From Agathobacter sp. (lineage in GTDB: Bacteria; Bacillota; Clostridia; Lachnospirales; Lachnospiraceae), in contig JALEKN010000033.1 of the NCBI GenBank assembly GCA_022769125.1, forward strand, positions 20,538-84,537: 64,000 nucleotides of DNA, written 5' to 3'. The position numbers and the translations under genes are program-made. The notes under the pieces are model-generated. The model searched no databases. It saw only the letters and a program-made list of their open reading frames with translations, and was not told the DNA's origin. The number at the start of each line of letters is the position of its first letter. Positions within the stretch are counted from its first letter, which is position 1. Of the stretch, positions 26,726 through 35,387 are shown one piece after another.

Positions 26726-27398
26726 GTGCCGCTCCCTTCTGCCCTGTCATGGCGATCAGGATTCCGGAGGTGACAAGCAGTGCCGGAAGCATGAAGGAGG
26801 ATGCGCCAAAGATAAACAGACACACGATTCCCACGGCAAGCCCGATAAGTGCCGGTCTGTGTGAGGTATTTTTCTCCCACTGATCAATAAAAATGATCAC
26901 AAACAGCGCCGTCATACAGAAGTCGATCCCCTCCATATCATACGGGATCAACTGTCCGAGCACGCCTCCAAGCACGGCTCCGAGCATCCAATAACCGCGT
27001 GAAAACAATGCAACATAAAACATCATATCCTGCCGCTCCTTTTTCGGCATATCCGCCTCCAAGGTCGTATTCACCGCAAAGGTTTCGTCCGTCATCGTGT
27101 GGATCATATACCATTTGCGCTTTCCCATCGCTTTAAATTCATCCAGAAACGCAAGGCTGTAAAAGCTCTGCCTGCTGTTCATCAAAAAAGCGGTCAGTGC
27201 GATCGTCACAAGCGATGCCCCGCCGCTTAAGAATGTAATAAGAACGAACTGGAAAGCCCCAGTGTAAACCGTCATGCTGACAAGCAAAGACAGATACCAT
27301 GCAAACCCGGACTCCTCCATCATAATTCCATACGCCATTGCCACAAAGATATAACTGCACATGATCGGCAATGATTTGATAAATGCTCTTTTCTTCAT
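26718..27398 (-). CDS. azlC: AzlC family branched-chain amino acid exporter
   Basis: A 226-residue membrane protein. The AzlC core has GIMMEESGFAWYLSLLVSMTVYTGAFQFVL near 24-53 and FLMNSRQSFYSLAFL with the conserved N-x-R-x-x-xYS pattern. AzlC and AzlD together form the exporter. It starts 22 bp downstream of the Cys-rich protein at the end of the cobalamin locus, so read-through from that operon is possible. Confidence 0.9.
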   Translation of the reverse strand: MKKRAFIKSLPIMCSYIFVAMAYGIMMEESGFAWYLSLLVSMTVYTGAFQFVLITFLSGGASLVTIALTAFLMNSRQSFYSLAFLDEFKAMGKRKWYMIHTMTDETFAVNTTLEADMPKKERQDMMFYVALFSRGYWMLGAVLGGVLGQLIPYDMEGIDFCMTALFVIIFIDQWEKNTSHRPALIGLAVGIVCLFIFGASSFMLPALLVTSGILIAMTGQKGAAHE

Positions 27399-27420
27399 AC
27401 TTATACTCTCTTTTGCATCT

Positions 27421-27657
27421 CTATTTCTTTAAAAACTGTATGATGATGTCGTAATTCTCCGGCTGATGCGGGAATGTACAGTCTGTACAGACCTTGATCG
27501 TCCTTCCGTTCTTCTCCATGTAGCCTGGCTTGCCCGGACAGTGTTCCCTGTTGTACAGCGGGCAGTAGCAGAACAGGCAGTTAAAATCCGAAAGTCCCTT
27601 GTGGCACGGAAAATACTTGCATGCCCGGTTTTCAAAAAAGCGATACGAATTTTCCAT
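27421..27657 (-). CDS. Cysteine-rich small domain protein (cobalamin-associated)
   Basis: A 78-residue protein with ten Cys residues arranged as C-x4-C, C-x2-C-x-C, C and C-x2-C (FFENRACKYFPCHKG, CLFCYCPLY, CTDCTFPH), matching the cysteine-rich small domain family (PF04071). These genes recur inside anaerobic cobalamin operons; a zinc or Fe-S site is likely, but no activity is established. It ends the run of cobalamin genes, 6 bp after cbiA. Confidence 0.85.
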   Translation of the reverse strand: MENSYRFFENRACKYFPCHKGLSDFNCLFCYCPLYNREHCPGKPGYMEKNGRTIKVCTDCTFPHQPENYDIIIQFLKK

Positions 27658-27663
27658 ATCCGC

Positions 27664-29037
27664 TTACTTCCTTTCCTTATGGTATTGTGCTGCGATCTCG
27701 ACAATATGCGCCGCAAACGCCGGATTGGACGGATAGTAAAGATGCGGAAACCCGATAAACCACCGTGCATTTTTGTTCACGCACGCATAGGTTCTTCCCG
27801 TTACCGGCTTTAAAGCCACGCAGTCCGTTCCGTTTGCCTCACTGTCAAAATAGTGGAACTCATGTCCGCGGATATGTCCGTTCTCCGGCAGGAAAGCAGG
27901 CTCCTTCTCGGACAGCTCAATGTAGCCGAACCGGACCAATCTGCCCGTATCGTAGCATTTGGCATCCAGCACCCCAGCCATAGGATACGCCTTTCCATCC
28001 CTCGTTTCAAGAGACGTATGCAGATACATAAATCCGCCGCACTCCGCCACGACCGGCATACCGCCCTGTATCGCACGCCGGATCTCACACAGCATACTGC
28101 TGTTGGCACTAAGCTGTGCGGCGTACAGTTCCGGGTAGCCGCCTCCAAGCAGAAGGGCGTCACAGCCGTCCGGGAGCGCGCTGTCGTGGATCGGTGAGAA
28201 GAAGGCAAGCTCTGCTCCTGCCTCCTCCAACAGACGCAGATTATCCTCATAATAAAAGCAGAATGCCTCATCTTTCGCCACCGCGATAACCGGATGTTCT
28301 TTCTCCGTTATGGTAGGCGCAGCTTCTCTTAGACCGTTATCCAATGCTTCTGCACTTTGCGCGATCTTTGTAATTGCCGAAAGTGAAACCGTCTTTTGCA
28401 GCTCATCTGCAGTCTGCTTTAACTGCTGCTTTATGCCTGCGATCTCGTCCGGCAGCTTCAGTCCAAGGTGTCTGCTTTCGAGTTGAAGCTCCTTCTGCTC
28501 CGGGAAGTAACCTACCACTTCAATGTGCAGTTCCTCCTCCAGAAGCGGCTTTAAGGTCTCGTAATAGCCCTTTGACATCCGGTTGAGCAGAACCCCTTTG
28601 ATCAGATGTTCCTTATCATACGCTAAAAAGCCCGCAATTGCAGCGATAACCGAGCGTCCCATTCCTTTCGCATCTACGACCAGAAGGATCGGTGTCCTTG
28701 TGATGGATGCCAGATGGTAGGAGGAGCCTTCCTTTCGGATTCCGCCCAGCCCGTCGTACAGCCCCATCACACCTTCTAAAACCGCAAAATCCTGCGGCGT
28801 GTAGTTCTGCAAAAAGAGCTGCTTCGTCTCCTCTTCCCCTGTAAAGAAAGTATCAAGGTTTTTGGAGGAAATATCAAGTATTTTTTTGTGGAACATCGGA
28901 TCGATATAATCTGGACCGCATTTGTATGCAACCACCTGCTCTCCCGCATCCTTTAACGCCTGTAAGAGCGCGCAGGTGATCGTTGTTTTTCCGCTTCCGC
29001 TTTTTAGCGCGGCAATCATGATTCGATTACGTTTCAT
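27664..29037 (-). CDS. cbiA: Cobyrinate a,c-diamide synthase
   Basis: A 457-residue glutamine-dependent amidase that amidates the a and c side chains of cobyrinate. The N-terminal P-loop is KSGSGKTT (near 12-19), then YKCGPDYIDPMFH. The C-terminal class I glutaminase domain has GGGYPELYA and the nucleophile Cys in VAECGGFMYL, with the late His in GHEFHYFD. Length is typical. It overlaps the upstream CbiJ-E-T gene by 4 bp. Confidence 0.95.
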   Translation of the reverse strand: MKRNRIMIAALKSGSGKTTITCALLQALKDAGEQVVAYKCGPDYIDPMFHKKILDISSKNLDTFFTGEEETKQLFLQNYTPQDFAVLEGVMGLYDGLGGIRKEGSSYHLASITRTPILLVVDAKGMGRSVIAAIAGFLAYDKEHLIKGVLLNRMSKGYYETLKPLLEEELHIEVVGYFPEQKELQLESRHLGLKLPDEIAGIKQQLKQTADELQKTVSLSAITKIAQSAEALDNGLREAAPTITEKEHPVIAVAKDEAFCFYYEDNLRLLEEAGAELAFFSPIHDSALPDGCDALLLGGGYPELYAAQLSANSSMLCEIRRAIQGGMPVVAECGGFMYLHTSLETRDGKAYPMAGVLDAKCYDTGRLVRFGYIELSEKEPAFLPENGHIRGHEFHYFDSEANGTDCVALKPVTGRTYACVNKNARWFIGFPHLYYPSNPAFAAHIVEIAAQYHKERK

Positions 29038-31085
29038 ATCCTAACCTCATTTTCCTCTTGTTCGCAAAAGGTAAAAGCGCATACCCAGACCGGATTCTCC
29101 GCCTGCATCAGATGGTAACTTCCTGCCACCTTCGTCCTGCTGACCTGCATCTGCACCATCTCTTCGTGCTCTACAGGATACCGATGGAGCAGCTCCTGTA
29201 CCTTGCAGATCGTCTCTACCGTGATCGCGTTGAGCACCACTCGCATCCCTGGATTGATCCGGTACAGGGTCTGTAAAATCTTCTCCAGATTACCGCCGCT
29301 GCCGCCAATAAATGCGTGTGTTGCCTTCGGAAGCTCCGCCAGCCCATCCGGTGCATCCGCCTGAATGATCTTAATATTTTCAAATCCAAAATGGGCTTTG
29401 TTCTCTTCAATTAAACAGACCGCTTCCGGCTTCTTTTCTATGGCAAACACCGTTACATCATCGGATAGGCCCGCTATCTCCACCGCGATCGATCCTGTTC
29501 CGCTTCCGATGTCATACACCACCGCGCCCCTGTAAAGTCCCAGCTTGCAGATACTGACTTCCCGCACTTCTTCTTTTGTCATAGGAACTTTCCCACGGAT
29601 AAATGCCTCATCCGCCCATCCGTGCGTAAGGGCTTTTGGTCTTACGTTTGGGTTTTTGATCAGGCAGATATAAAGCCCTTCTTCCGTGACATCTCTGCAC
29701 GCCTCCGGGGTCAATGTCTTAATTTCCTGCTGCGGATAAGAGAGCTGATATCCCACCATGACATCACAATCATTCAGTCCATGTTCGCACAAAAGTTCCC
29801 CAAGCTTTCTTACATCCTTTGCCCCCGACATCAACAGAAATACTTTCTGCTCCTGCCGGATCTTTTCTGCCAGATTTGGAAGTTTCTTTCCATGAATGCT
29901 GTATATCGCCGCATCCTGATAACTTTCCCTGGTACATGACGCGAAATATGCCACCGAAGAAATTCCCGGCAATACACAGATGGAAGCTCGCAGCCGTCCT
30001 GCAGTCACTTCATTCTGCAACGCCTGGCAGAGTGCCTGACAGCCGCTGTAGAATCCGCTGTCCCCAGAAAACAGGATGACAACATTTTTCATGTTTGTAC
30101 AAACTTCCGTTTCCTGCAATTCCATCAAATATGGAATGATCCGGTCAGCAGAATAAAAAGGCCTTTTCTCCAGCCGCGGCTGATACGGTTCGATCAGTCT
30201 TGCCGCACCTAACAAAATGTCCGCACTCTCGATTGTTTCAAACACTTCTCTCGTAAGGCTTTCCCTGCTACCCATGCCAACGCCTGCCAGCACAATATGA
30301 AATTGTTGCTGTGCCATAATCTCTACGCCACAAATGCGTTCTATGCCCTTACATACCTCTGTAAAGGTGCTGCCCTCCGGCTCCTCTTCACGTCCGATGA
30401 CAAGGACCGGAATATTTGCATTCTTTGCCGCTTCAAGCTTCTCCTGAAATCCCCCGGTTCTTCCGCTTTGTTTTGTGACCAGACATCCTATCTGATACTG
30501 CCGGATTATTGCCTCGTTCATCTCAGCGGTAAACGGTCCCTGCAATGCAAGGATCTGTTTTCCAGCAATCCCTTGTTCCATACAGATTCCAATGCTTTCA
30601 AGTCCCGGAAGTACGCGTACATACAGCCTGTCCTTCAGTTCCTTTATGCCTGCATACACCGGAAGCTCCTTGCTTCCCGTTGTCAGCAGGATATTTCCTG
30701 GAATGTGCTTTAATGCATCCGCGCACGCCTCATTACTTTCAAAGTAGGAGATATTTTCATAATCGCTTTTCTGACCAAACTCCCGCCGCAGGCGAAAATA
30801 CGGGATGTCCATTCCCGAAAGGGCAGCCTTTATGTTGTCCGTTACTACCTTTGCATACGGGTGGGTGGCATCCACGACCGCCGCGTAGTCCCGCTCCTTC
30901 AAAAACGCATGGATTTCTTCCTGATCCATTCTTCCGCAGTGGACACTTACGAGCGGATGCTCCTTTTGCACGATCTCTCCATATTCCGTTGCGACGCATA
31001 CTGTATGTCTGATGCCCACGTCCGCCAGACACTCAGAGAGTCGTCTGCCCTCCGTTGTCCCCGCAAATATCAGTATTTCCTTCAA
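29034..31085 (-). CDS. cbiJ-cbiET: CbiJ-CbiE-CbiT fusion (precorrin-6A reductase and precorrin-6/8 methyltransferase-decarboxylase)
   Basis: A 683-residue three-part enzyme. Residues ~1-250 are a CbiJ/CobK reductase (FAGTTEGRRLSECL, VDATHPYAKVV, TGSKELPVY). Residues ~255-460 are the C5-methyltransferase CbiE (IVLAGVGMGSRESLT, FSGDSGFYSG). Residues ~465-683 are the C15-methylating decarboxylase CbiT (DIGSGTGSIAVE, FIGGSGGNLEKIL). CbiE-CbiT fusions are common; the added reductase at the N-terminus joins three consecutive steps in one chain. The start codon is TTG at 31085, with AGAGGG 8 bases before it, inside the end of cbiH (53-bp overlap). Confidence 0.93.
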   Translation of the reverse strand: MKEILIFAGTTEGRRLSECLADVGIRHTVCVATEYGEIVQKEHPLVSVHCGRMDQEEIHAFLKERDYAAVVDATHPYAKVVTDNIKAALSGMDIPYFRLRREFGQKSDYENISYFESNEACADALKHIPGNILLTTGSKELPVYAGIKELKDRLYVRVLPGLESIGICMEQGIAGKQILALQGPFTAEMNEAIIRQYQIGCLVTKQSGRTGGFQEKLEAAKNANIPVLVIGREEEPEGSTFTEVCKGIERICGVEIMAQQQFHIVLAGVGMGSRESLTREVFETIESADILLGAARLIEPYQPRLEKRPFYSADRIIPYLMELQETEVCTNMKNVVILFSGDSGFYSGCQALCQALQNEVTAGRLRASICVLPGISSVAYFASCTRESYQDAAIYSIHGKKLPNLAEKIRQEQKVFLLMSGAKDVRKLGELLCEHGLNDCDVMVGYQLSYPQQEIKTLTPEACRDVTEEGLYICLIKNPNVRPKALTHGWADEAFIRGKVPMTKEEVREVSICKLGLYRGAVVYDIGSGTGSIAVEIAGLSDDVTVFAIEKKPEAVCLIEENKAHFGFENIKIIQADAPDGLAELPKATHAFIGGSGGNLEKILQTLYRINPGMRVVLNAITVETICKVQELLHRYPVEHEEMVQMQVSRTKVAGSYHLMQAENPVWVCAFTFCEQEENEVRI

Positions 31086-31812
31086 TGTCGTACCCTCTCT
31101 TTGTAATCAGCTTTCCATCGATCTGCTTTGAGCCGGAATTTCCGATGAACACGGTCGTAAACATATTGACCTCGGTATCCCGCAGTTCCGCTAACGTACA
31201 GGTGGCGGATCTCGTTCCCTCTCTTCCGATATTCTCCACATAGCCGCAGGCTCTCTGCGGCTCGATCACCCGAAGCAGGATGTCACAGGCACGCTTCAGA
31301 TAATCCTTGCGCTTGTGGCTCGAAGGGTTGTAGATTGCAATAGCAAAATCTCCCTGCGCCGCTGCAAGCAGCCGCCGCTCGATCTTTTCCCACGGTGTGA
31401 GCAGATCGCTTAAGCTGATGACGCAGAAATCATGGTTTAACGGTGCACCAAGGACAGCCGCCCCGCTTGTCGCTGCCGTGATTCCCGCAATGACGACAAG
31501 CTCCGTATCCGGGTACTCCCTTCCGACCTCAAACATCAGGGACGCAAGCCCGTATACCCCGGCATCCCCGCTGCAGATAAGTGCTACCTTTTTTCCTTTT
31601 TGGGCTTCCTCAAAACACAGCTGGCACCGTTCGGTCTCCTGACGCATTGGTGTCGTTTTCATCTCTTTCTTTGCAAACCGTTCGCCCAAAAGCTTCACAT
31701 AGACAGTATAGCCGACAATAACATCTGCCTGATCTAAGGCGTAAAGTGCCTCCTGCGTCATCATCGCTTCTTTCCCCGGTCCGATTCCCACAATGTATAT
31801 CGTATTCTTCAA
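31033..31812 (-). CDS. cbiH: Cobalt-factor III / precorrin-3B C17-methyltransferase
   Basis: About 259 residues of a tetrapyrrole methyltransferase that drives ring contraction. The N-terminal glycine loop is IYIVGIGPGKE, followed by SGDAGVYGLAS and the late IYNPSSHKRKDYL, all CbiH/CobJ-like. No ATG is available. GGAG sits 8 bases before a TTG at 31812, which I take as the start; the GTG three codons earlier overlaps that ribosome site. Its 5' part is overlapped for about 200 bp by an abnormal extension of cbiG. Confidence 0.9.
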   Translation of the reverse strand: MKNTIYIVGIGPGKEAMMTQEALYALDQADVIVGYTVYVKLLGERFAKKEMKTTPMRQETERCQLCFEEAQKGKKVALICSGDAGVYGLASLMFEVGREYPDTELVVIAGITAATSGAAVLGAPLNHDFCVISLSDLLTPWEKIERRLLAAAQGDFAIAIYNPSSHKRKDYLKRACDILLRVIEPQRACGYVENIGREGTRSATCTLAELRDTEVNMFTTVFIGNSGSKQIDGKLITKRGYDIEGNTDICGDNGGQTTL

Positions 31813-32869
31813 ATGACACACTCCATTCTCTTTTTGCGATTGCGATCGTCATACCATCCCTCGCACACTTTGGCAGTACAAGCGCCGCATGTTCCCCACA
31901 CGCCTTCAGCGCTGCCCGCTCACATACATTATCCACACCAACCTGTTCCTGTACAAAATCCGACGCGTGAATGCTTCCCGCAACTGCGTTAAGTTCTTCC
32001 GCCGTATAGGTTAAAAATGGAATATTCTCTTTCCTGCTCCAATCCAGAAAGCAGGCTTCATCCTTTTTCCGGTCGATCGAGGCAAGTGCCGCTACACATT
32101 CCTTTGCGATCCCCGCTTCGCCAAGCTTTTCCTCGATAAACTCTGTGACCGTCTGCGGTTCCTTTCCCCGCTTACAGCCCATTCCGATCGCATAAGCCTT
32201 CGGACACAGCCAGAGCTTTGCGCTGCCGTCTGCCGGCTTTTCCTCTGCGACTAAGACATCCACCGGTGCCTCCGGTGGATACGGAATAAGCACAACCTCT
32301 TCCGGTATCCTTGTCCCTTCAGCCAGATGCCCGGATGCAACCGACATGGTGATCCGCTCACCGGCAAGAACCTTTGCCGATACCTTTGCAATCCCATCCT
32401 TATTGACCACGGACAGGCGGTTTTTCTTTGCGAACAGGTCGATCGCCAGCCTGCCGTTTAGATCTGTTGCGGTCGTGATGACCGCCGTTGCTCCAAGCAG
32501 AGCTTCCACCTGCCTCGCAAGTGCATTCGCGCCGCCTAAATGACCGGAAAGGATCGGGATGACATAAGCCCCCATTTCATCCATGACAAGTACCGGACTG
32601 TCGCTTCGCTTATCTGCGATAAATGGGGCGATTGCCCTCACCGCAATGCCGCATGCACCGATGAAAATAAGGCCTTTTTTCTCCCGCATCTGCGCACCTG
32701 TCCAGTCTGCAAGGCTCTCTGTGATCCATTGGATCTCTCCGTGATCCCCGCTGTTTTTCAGCTGTGAACACTTCGTATAGAGTTGTAGCTGCTCTGTCTG
32801 CATCCGCTCTGCAAGACGCAGGGAAAGCTGCATCCCACGCTCCGTAAAACTGACAACACTTAGCTTCAT
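31610..32869 (-). CDS. cbiG: Cobalt-precorrin-5A hydrolase with frameshifted C-terminus
   Basis: CbiG removes the two-carbon fragment as acetaldehyde from cobalt-precorrin-5A. Residues ~1-355 are normal: GACGIAVRAIAPFI, the SGHLGGANALA motif and ATDLNGRLAIDLFA, then a C-terminal domain up to TIAIAKRE. The frame then runs ~65 residues further, out of frame across the start of cbiH, giving a Cys/Arg/Asp-rich tail with no family counterpart. One extra A in the A5 run at 31835-31831 would instead give A-K-K-R-M-E-C-V-I and a TGA overlapping the cbiH TTG start (TTGA), the usual coupling. The enzyme core is intact, so activity may survive. Confidence 0.88.
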   Translation of the reverse strand: MKLSVVSFTERGMQLSLRLAERMQTEQLQLYTKCSQLKNSGDHGEIQWITESLADWTGAQMREKKGLIFIGACGIAVRAIAPFIADKRSDSPVLVMDEMGAYVIPILSGHLGGANALARQVEALLGATAVITTATDLNGRLAIDLFAKKNRLSVVNKDGIAKVSAKVLAGERITMSVASGHLAEGTRIPEEVVLIPYPPEAPVDVLVAEEKPADGSAKLWLCPKAYAIGMGCKRGKEPQTVTEFIEEKLGEAGIAKECVAALASIDRKKDEACFLDWSRKENIPFLTYTAEELNAVAGSIHASDFVQEQVGVDNVCERAALKACGEHAALVLPKCARDGMTIAIAKREWSVSFEEYDIHCGNRTGERSDDDAGGTLRLRSGRCYCRLYCLCEAFGRTVCKERDENDTNASGDRTVPAVF

Positions 32870-33633
32870 CTTTCCGTTTCCTCAGCTTTCCTGTACTCCG
32901 TTGAAAAATCTGGTGCGTACAATCTGGATTTCTTGTAATTCTGATGTGCGATCACGTCCCCCACCAGAACCAACGCCGTCTTTTTGATCCCGTGCGCTCT
33001 TGCGACCTCCGGAAGTGTCTTTACTGTACATACATACGCTTCCTCCTCCGGCCAGGTTGCCTTATAGACAAGTGCAGCCGGTGTTTCCTCCCGGTATCCT
33101 CCGGCAATCAGACTCCTGCTTAACTCCTCAAGCATCCCGGTACTTAAGTAGATTGCCATCGATGCCTGATGTGCCGCAAAGCTCTCGATGCTTTCCTTTG
33201 GCGGAACCTTTGTCCTGCCCTCCATCCGGGTGATAATCAATGATTGGGAGATTTCTGGCAATGTATATTCCAGATTCAGCGAGGCTGCTGCCCCAAAGCA
33301 TGCGCTAACCCCCGGACAACTCTCGTAAGCGATTTTAAGCTGCTCAAGTTCATCCATCTGCTCCCGCACGGCACCATATATACTCGGATCTCCCGTGTGC
33401 AGGCGGACGGTTGTGTTTCCCTTTTCTTCTGCTTCCTTTATGACTGCGATCACCTCATCCAGCGTCATCTTTGCGCTGTTATGGATTTCACAGCTTTGCT
33501 TCGCATATTCAAGCAGCTGTGGATTCACCAATGATCCCGCATAGATGATCACATCTGCTTTTTCAAGCAGTCTCATTCCCCGGACGGTGATCAGATCTGC
33601 TGCTCCTGTTCCTGCTCCAACAAAGTAAACCAT
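32866..33633 (-). CDS. cbiF: Cobalt-precorrin-4 C11-methyltransferase
   Basis: A 255-residue SAM-dependent tetrapyrrole methyltransferase. The N-terminal loop is VYFVGAGTGAADLIT (the usual GAGPGD is GAGTGA here), then the RLHTGDPSIYGA motif, SLIITRMEGRTKVP and the C-terminal ALVLVGDVI. Length matches CbiF/CobM. It overlaps cbiG by 4 bp and the end of cbiD by 43 bp, indicating tight coupling. Confidence 0.94.
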   Translation of the reverse strand: MVYFVGAGTGAADLITVRGMRLLEKADVIIYAGSLVNPQLLEYAKQSCEIHNSAKMTLDEVIAVIKEAEEKGNTTVRLHTGDPSIYGAVREQMDELEQLKIAYESCPGVSACFGAAASLNLEYTLPEISQSLIITRMEGRTKVPPKESIESFAAHQASMAIYLSTGMLEELSRSLIAGGYREETPAALVYKATWPEEEAYVCTVKTLPEVARAHGIKKTALVLVGDVIAHQNYKKSRLYAPDFSTEYRKAEETER

Positions 33634-34727
33634 TGTTCTGCCCCCCTGCTCTTTGCCAACTCTCCAAACTCATTTGCATACATAATACAATCAATCTGCA
33701 ATTTCTGTTTTGCACGCTTTTGCAGATAGTAACAGATGCGTTCCATCGTATAATCCATGACTGCCTGCTGCAGCCCGCATTCCTTTAGTACCCGCACTGC
33801 CTCTTCCGTTGTGACGCACTCCATGATTTTTTTCAGTGTCTTGGAATCTGCGCCGAATTTCGCGGCAAACGCCGTAAGCAGCTCCATCCGGCAGTCGCCC
33901 TCCGAAGAGTGCGTATTCATGATCCCGCCGGAAAGCTTGACCAGCTTTCCGATATGCCCGGTCAGAAGCAGTCTCTGAAAGCCCAGCTCCACCGCCATAT
34001 CGATCGTTGCGCCGATAAAATTGCTGCACTTTACGCTCCGGTCGAGATCGTATCCATAAGTGTTTTTCATATAGTCGAGTCCGTAATTTCCGGGTGCAAC
34101 CGCAACATAGTCAAAGCCCAGCGATCTTCTCTGCCGCAATTCTACCCGGATGGTATCTAGGATTGCCTGATTGCTCATCGGCTCCACGATCCCGCTGGTT
34201 CCTAATATGGAAATTCCTCCTACGATTCCGAGTCTCGGATTAAAAGTCTGCGCTGCCAGCGATTCCCCGGCCGGCACAGAAATTACAACCAAAAGCCGCC
34301 CTTTATAATCAAACAGTTTACATACTTCAAGAACCTCTTTCGTGATCATCTCTCTTGGCACATGATTGATTGCAGCATTTCCGACAGGCTGGTCAAGCCC
34401 CGGCTTTGTTACCCGTCCGACGCCGTTCCCTCCGTCAATTACAATCTGCGCCTGCTCATCAGGCTCCTTCCTATCCGCTTCCTCAACAGACACCGTTGCG
34501 TAGATCAGTGCTCCTGTCGTAATGTCCGGGTCATCCCCACCATCTTTTTGCACGGCACAGCTTACACAGTTCTCTTTTCGGTCAATGTCTAAAACGGTTG
34601 CCGTAAAAGTAATTCCTTTTGGTGTCTGAATTGAAATCTCCTCTTTGCGATTTCCTGACAGCAGCATGTATGCCGCCGCCTTTGACGCTGCCGCCGCGCA
34701 GCTTCCTGTTGTAAAACCATAGCGCAT
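33591..34727 (-). CDS. cbiD: Cobalt-precorrin-5B C1-methyltransferase
   Basis: A 378-residue protein with the CbiD opening RYGFTTGSCAAAASKAA, GGNGVGRVTKPGLDQPVG near 98-115 and GTSGIVEPMS near 180. It methylates C1 of cobalt-precorrin-5B in the anaerobic pathway. Length is typical. It lies 12 bp after cbiC. Confidence 0.94.
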   Translation of the reverse strand: MRYGFTTGSCAAAASKAAAYMLLSGNRKEEISIQTPKGITFTATVLDIDRKENCVSCAVQKDGGDDPDITTGALIYATVSVEEADRKEPDEQAQIVIDGGNGVGRVTKPGLDQPVGNAAINHVPREMITKEVLEVCKLFDYKGRLLVVISVPAGESLAAQTFNPRLGIVGGISILGTSGIVEPMSNQAILDTIRVELRQRRSLGFDYVAVAPGNYGLDYMKNTYGYDLDRSVKCSNFIGATIDMAVELGFQRLLLTGHIGKLVKLSGGIMNTHSSEGDCRMELLTAFAAKFGADSKTLKKIMECVTTEEAVRVLKECGLQQAVMDYTMERICYYLQKRAKQKLQIDCIMYANEFGELAKSRGAEQWFTLLEQEQEQQI

Positions 34728-34739
34728 TGTTTTGCTTCC

Positions 34740-35387
34740 TTAATCTCTTCCCAACTCATAAATAATAGCATTACAGATTGCCGCTGCGACATTGCTTCCG
34801 CCTTTTCTTCCGCGGTTGATGATATACGGCACATCGGTTTTTAAGATCAGCTCTTTTGCAGGCTCGACATTTACAAAGCCAACCGGTACACCGATGATAA
34901 ACGCCGGAGTATACGTCCGATCCTGTATCATTTCATACAGGCGGATCAGTGCCGTAGGTGCATTGCCGATTGCAAAGATGACAGGCTTTGTCCGCTTTGC
35001 CGCCATCTCCATGCTGACTGCTGCGCGCGTGATGCCCCGTTCTTTTGCAATCTTCGCGACCATCTCATCTGCCATATAGCAATGAACCTCTCCACCATAG
35101 CGGGCAAGCATCTTTTTGTTGATGCCCGCAAGTGCCATATTGGTATCGGTCACAATATCTGCTCCCTGCAGGATGAGATCTTTTGCAATCTGCACTGCAT
35201 GGTCTGAATAAGTGAGCGTATTTACATAATCAAAATCTGCACTTGTATGGATGACGCGCTTCGTGATAAGTGCCTCCTCCTCCGGCAGCTCGATCCCACG
35301 GCATTTTAACTCCTCCGCAATGATTGCAAAACTTCTTTTTTCAATTTCTTCCGGTCGTAACTGCTCGATTTCTTTCAATCCACTCAC
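34740..35387 (-). CDS. cbiC: Cobalt-precorrin-8 methylmutase
   Basis: A 215-residue enzyme that moves the C11 methyl group to C12, giving cobyrinate. The catalytic His is in RVIHTSADFDY (near 44-54), with TDTNMALAGINK, IGVPVGFVNVEPAKE and the ending NRGRKGGSNVAAAICNA. Its start overlaps the end of cobD by 47 bp. Confidence 0.94.
   Translation of the reverse strand: MSGLKEIEQLRPEEIEKRSFAIIAEELKCRGIELPEEEALITKRVIHTSADFDYVNTLTYSDHAVQIAKDLILQGADIVTDTNMALAGINKKMLARYGGEVHCYMADEMVAKIAKERGITRAAVSMEMAAKRTKPVIFAIGNAPTALIRLYEMIQDRTYTPAFIIGVPVGFVNVEPAKELILKTDVPYIINRGRKGGSNVAAAICNAIIYELGRD

Noticed and set aside
31033..31085. Frameshift suspected at the cbiH/cbiJ overlap
   Set aside because: CbiH ends with a plausible short tail and CbiJ starts at its usual first residues with a good ribosome site, so the overlap looks natural.
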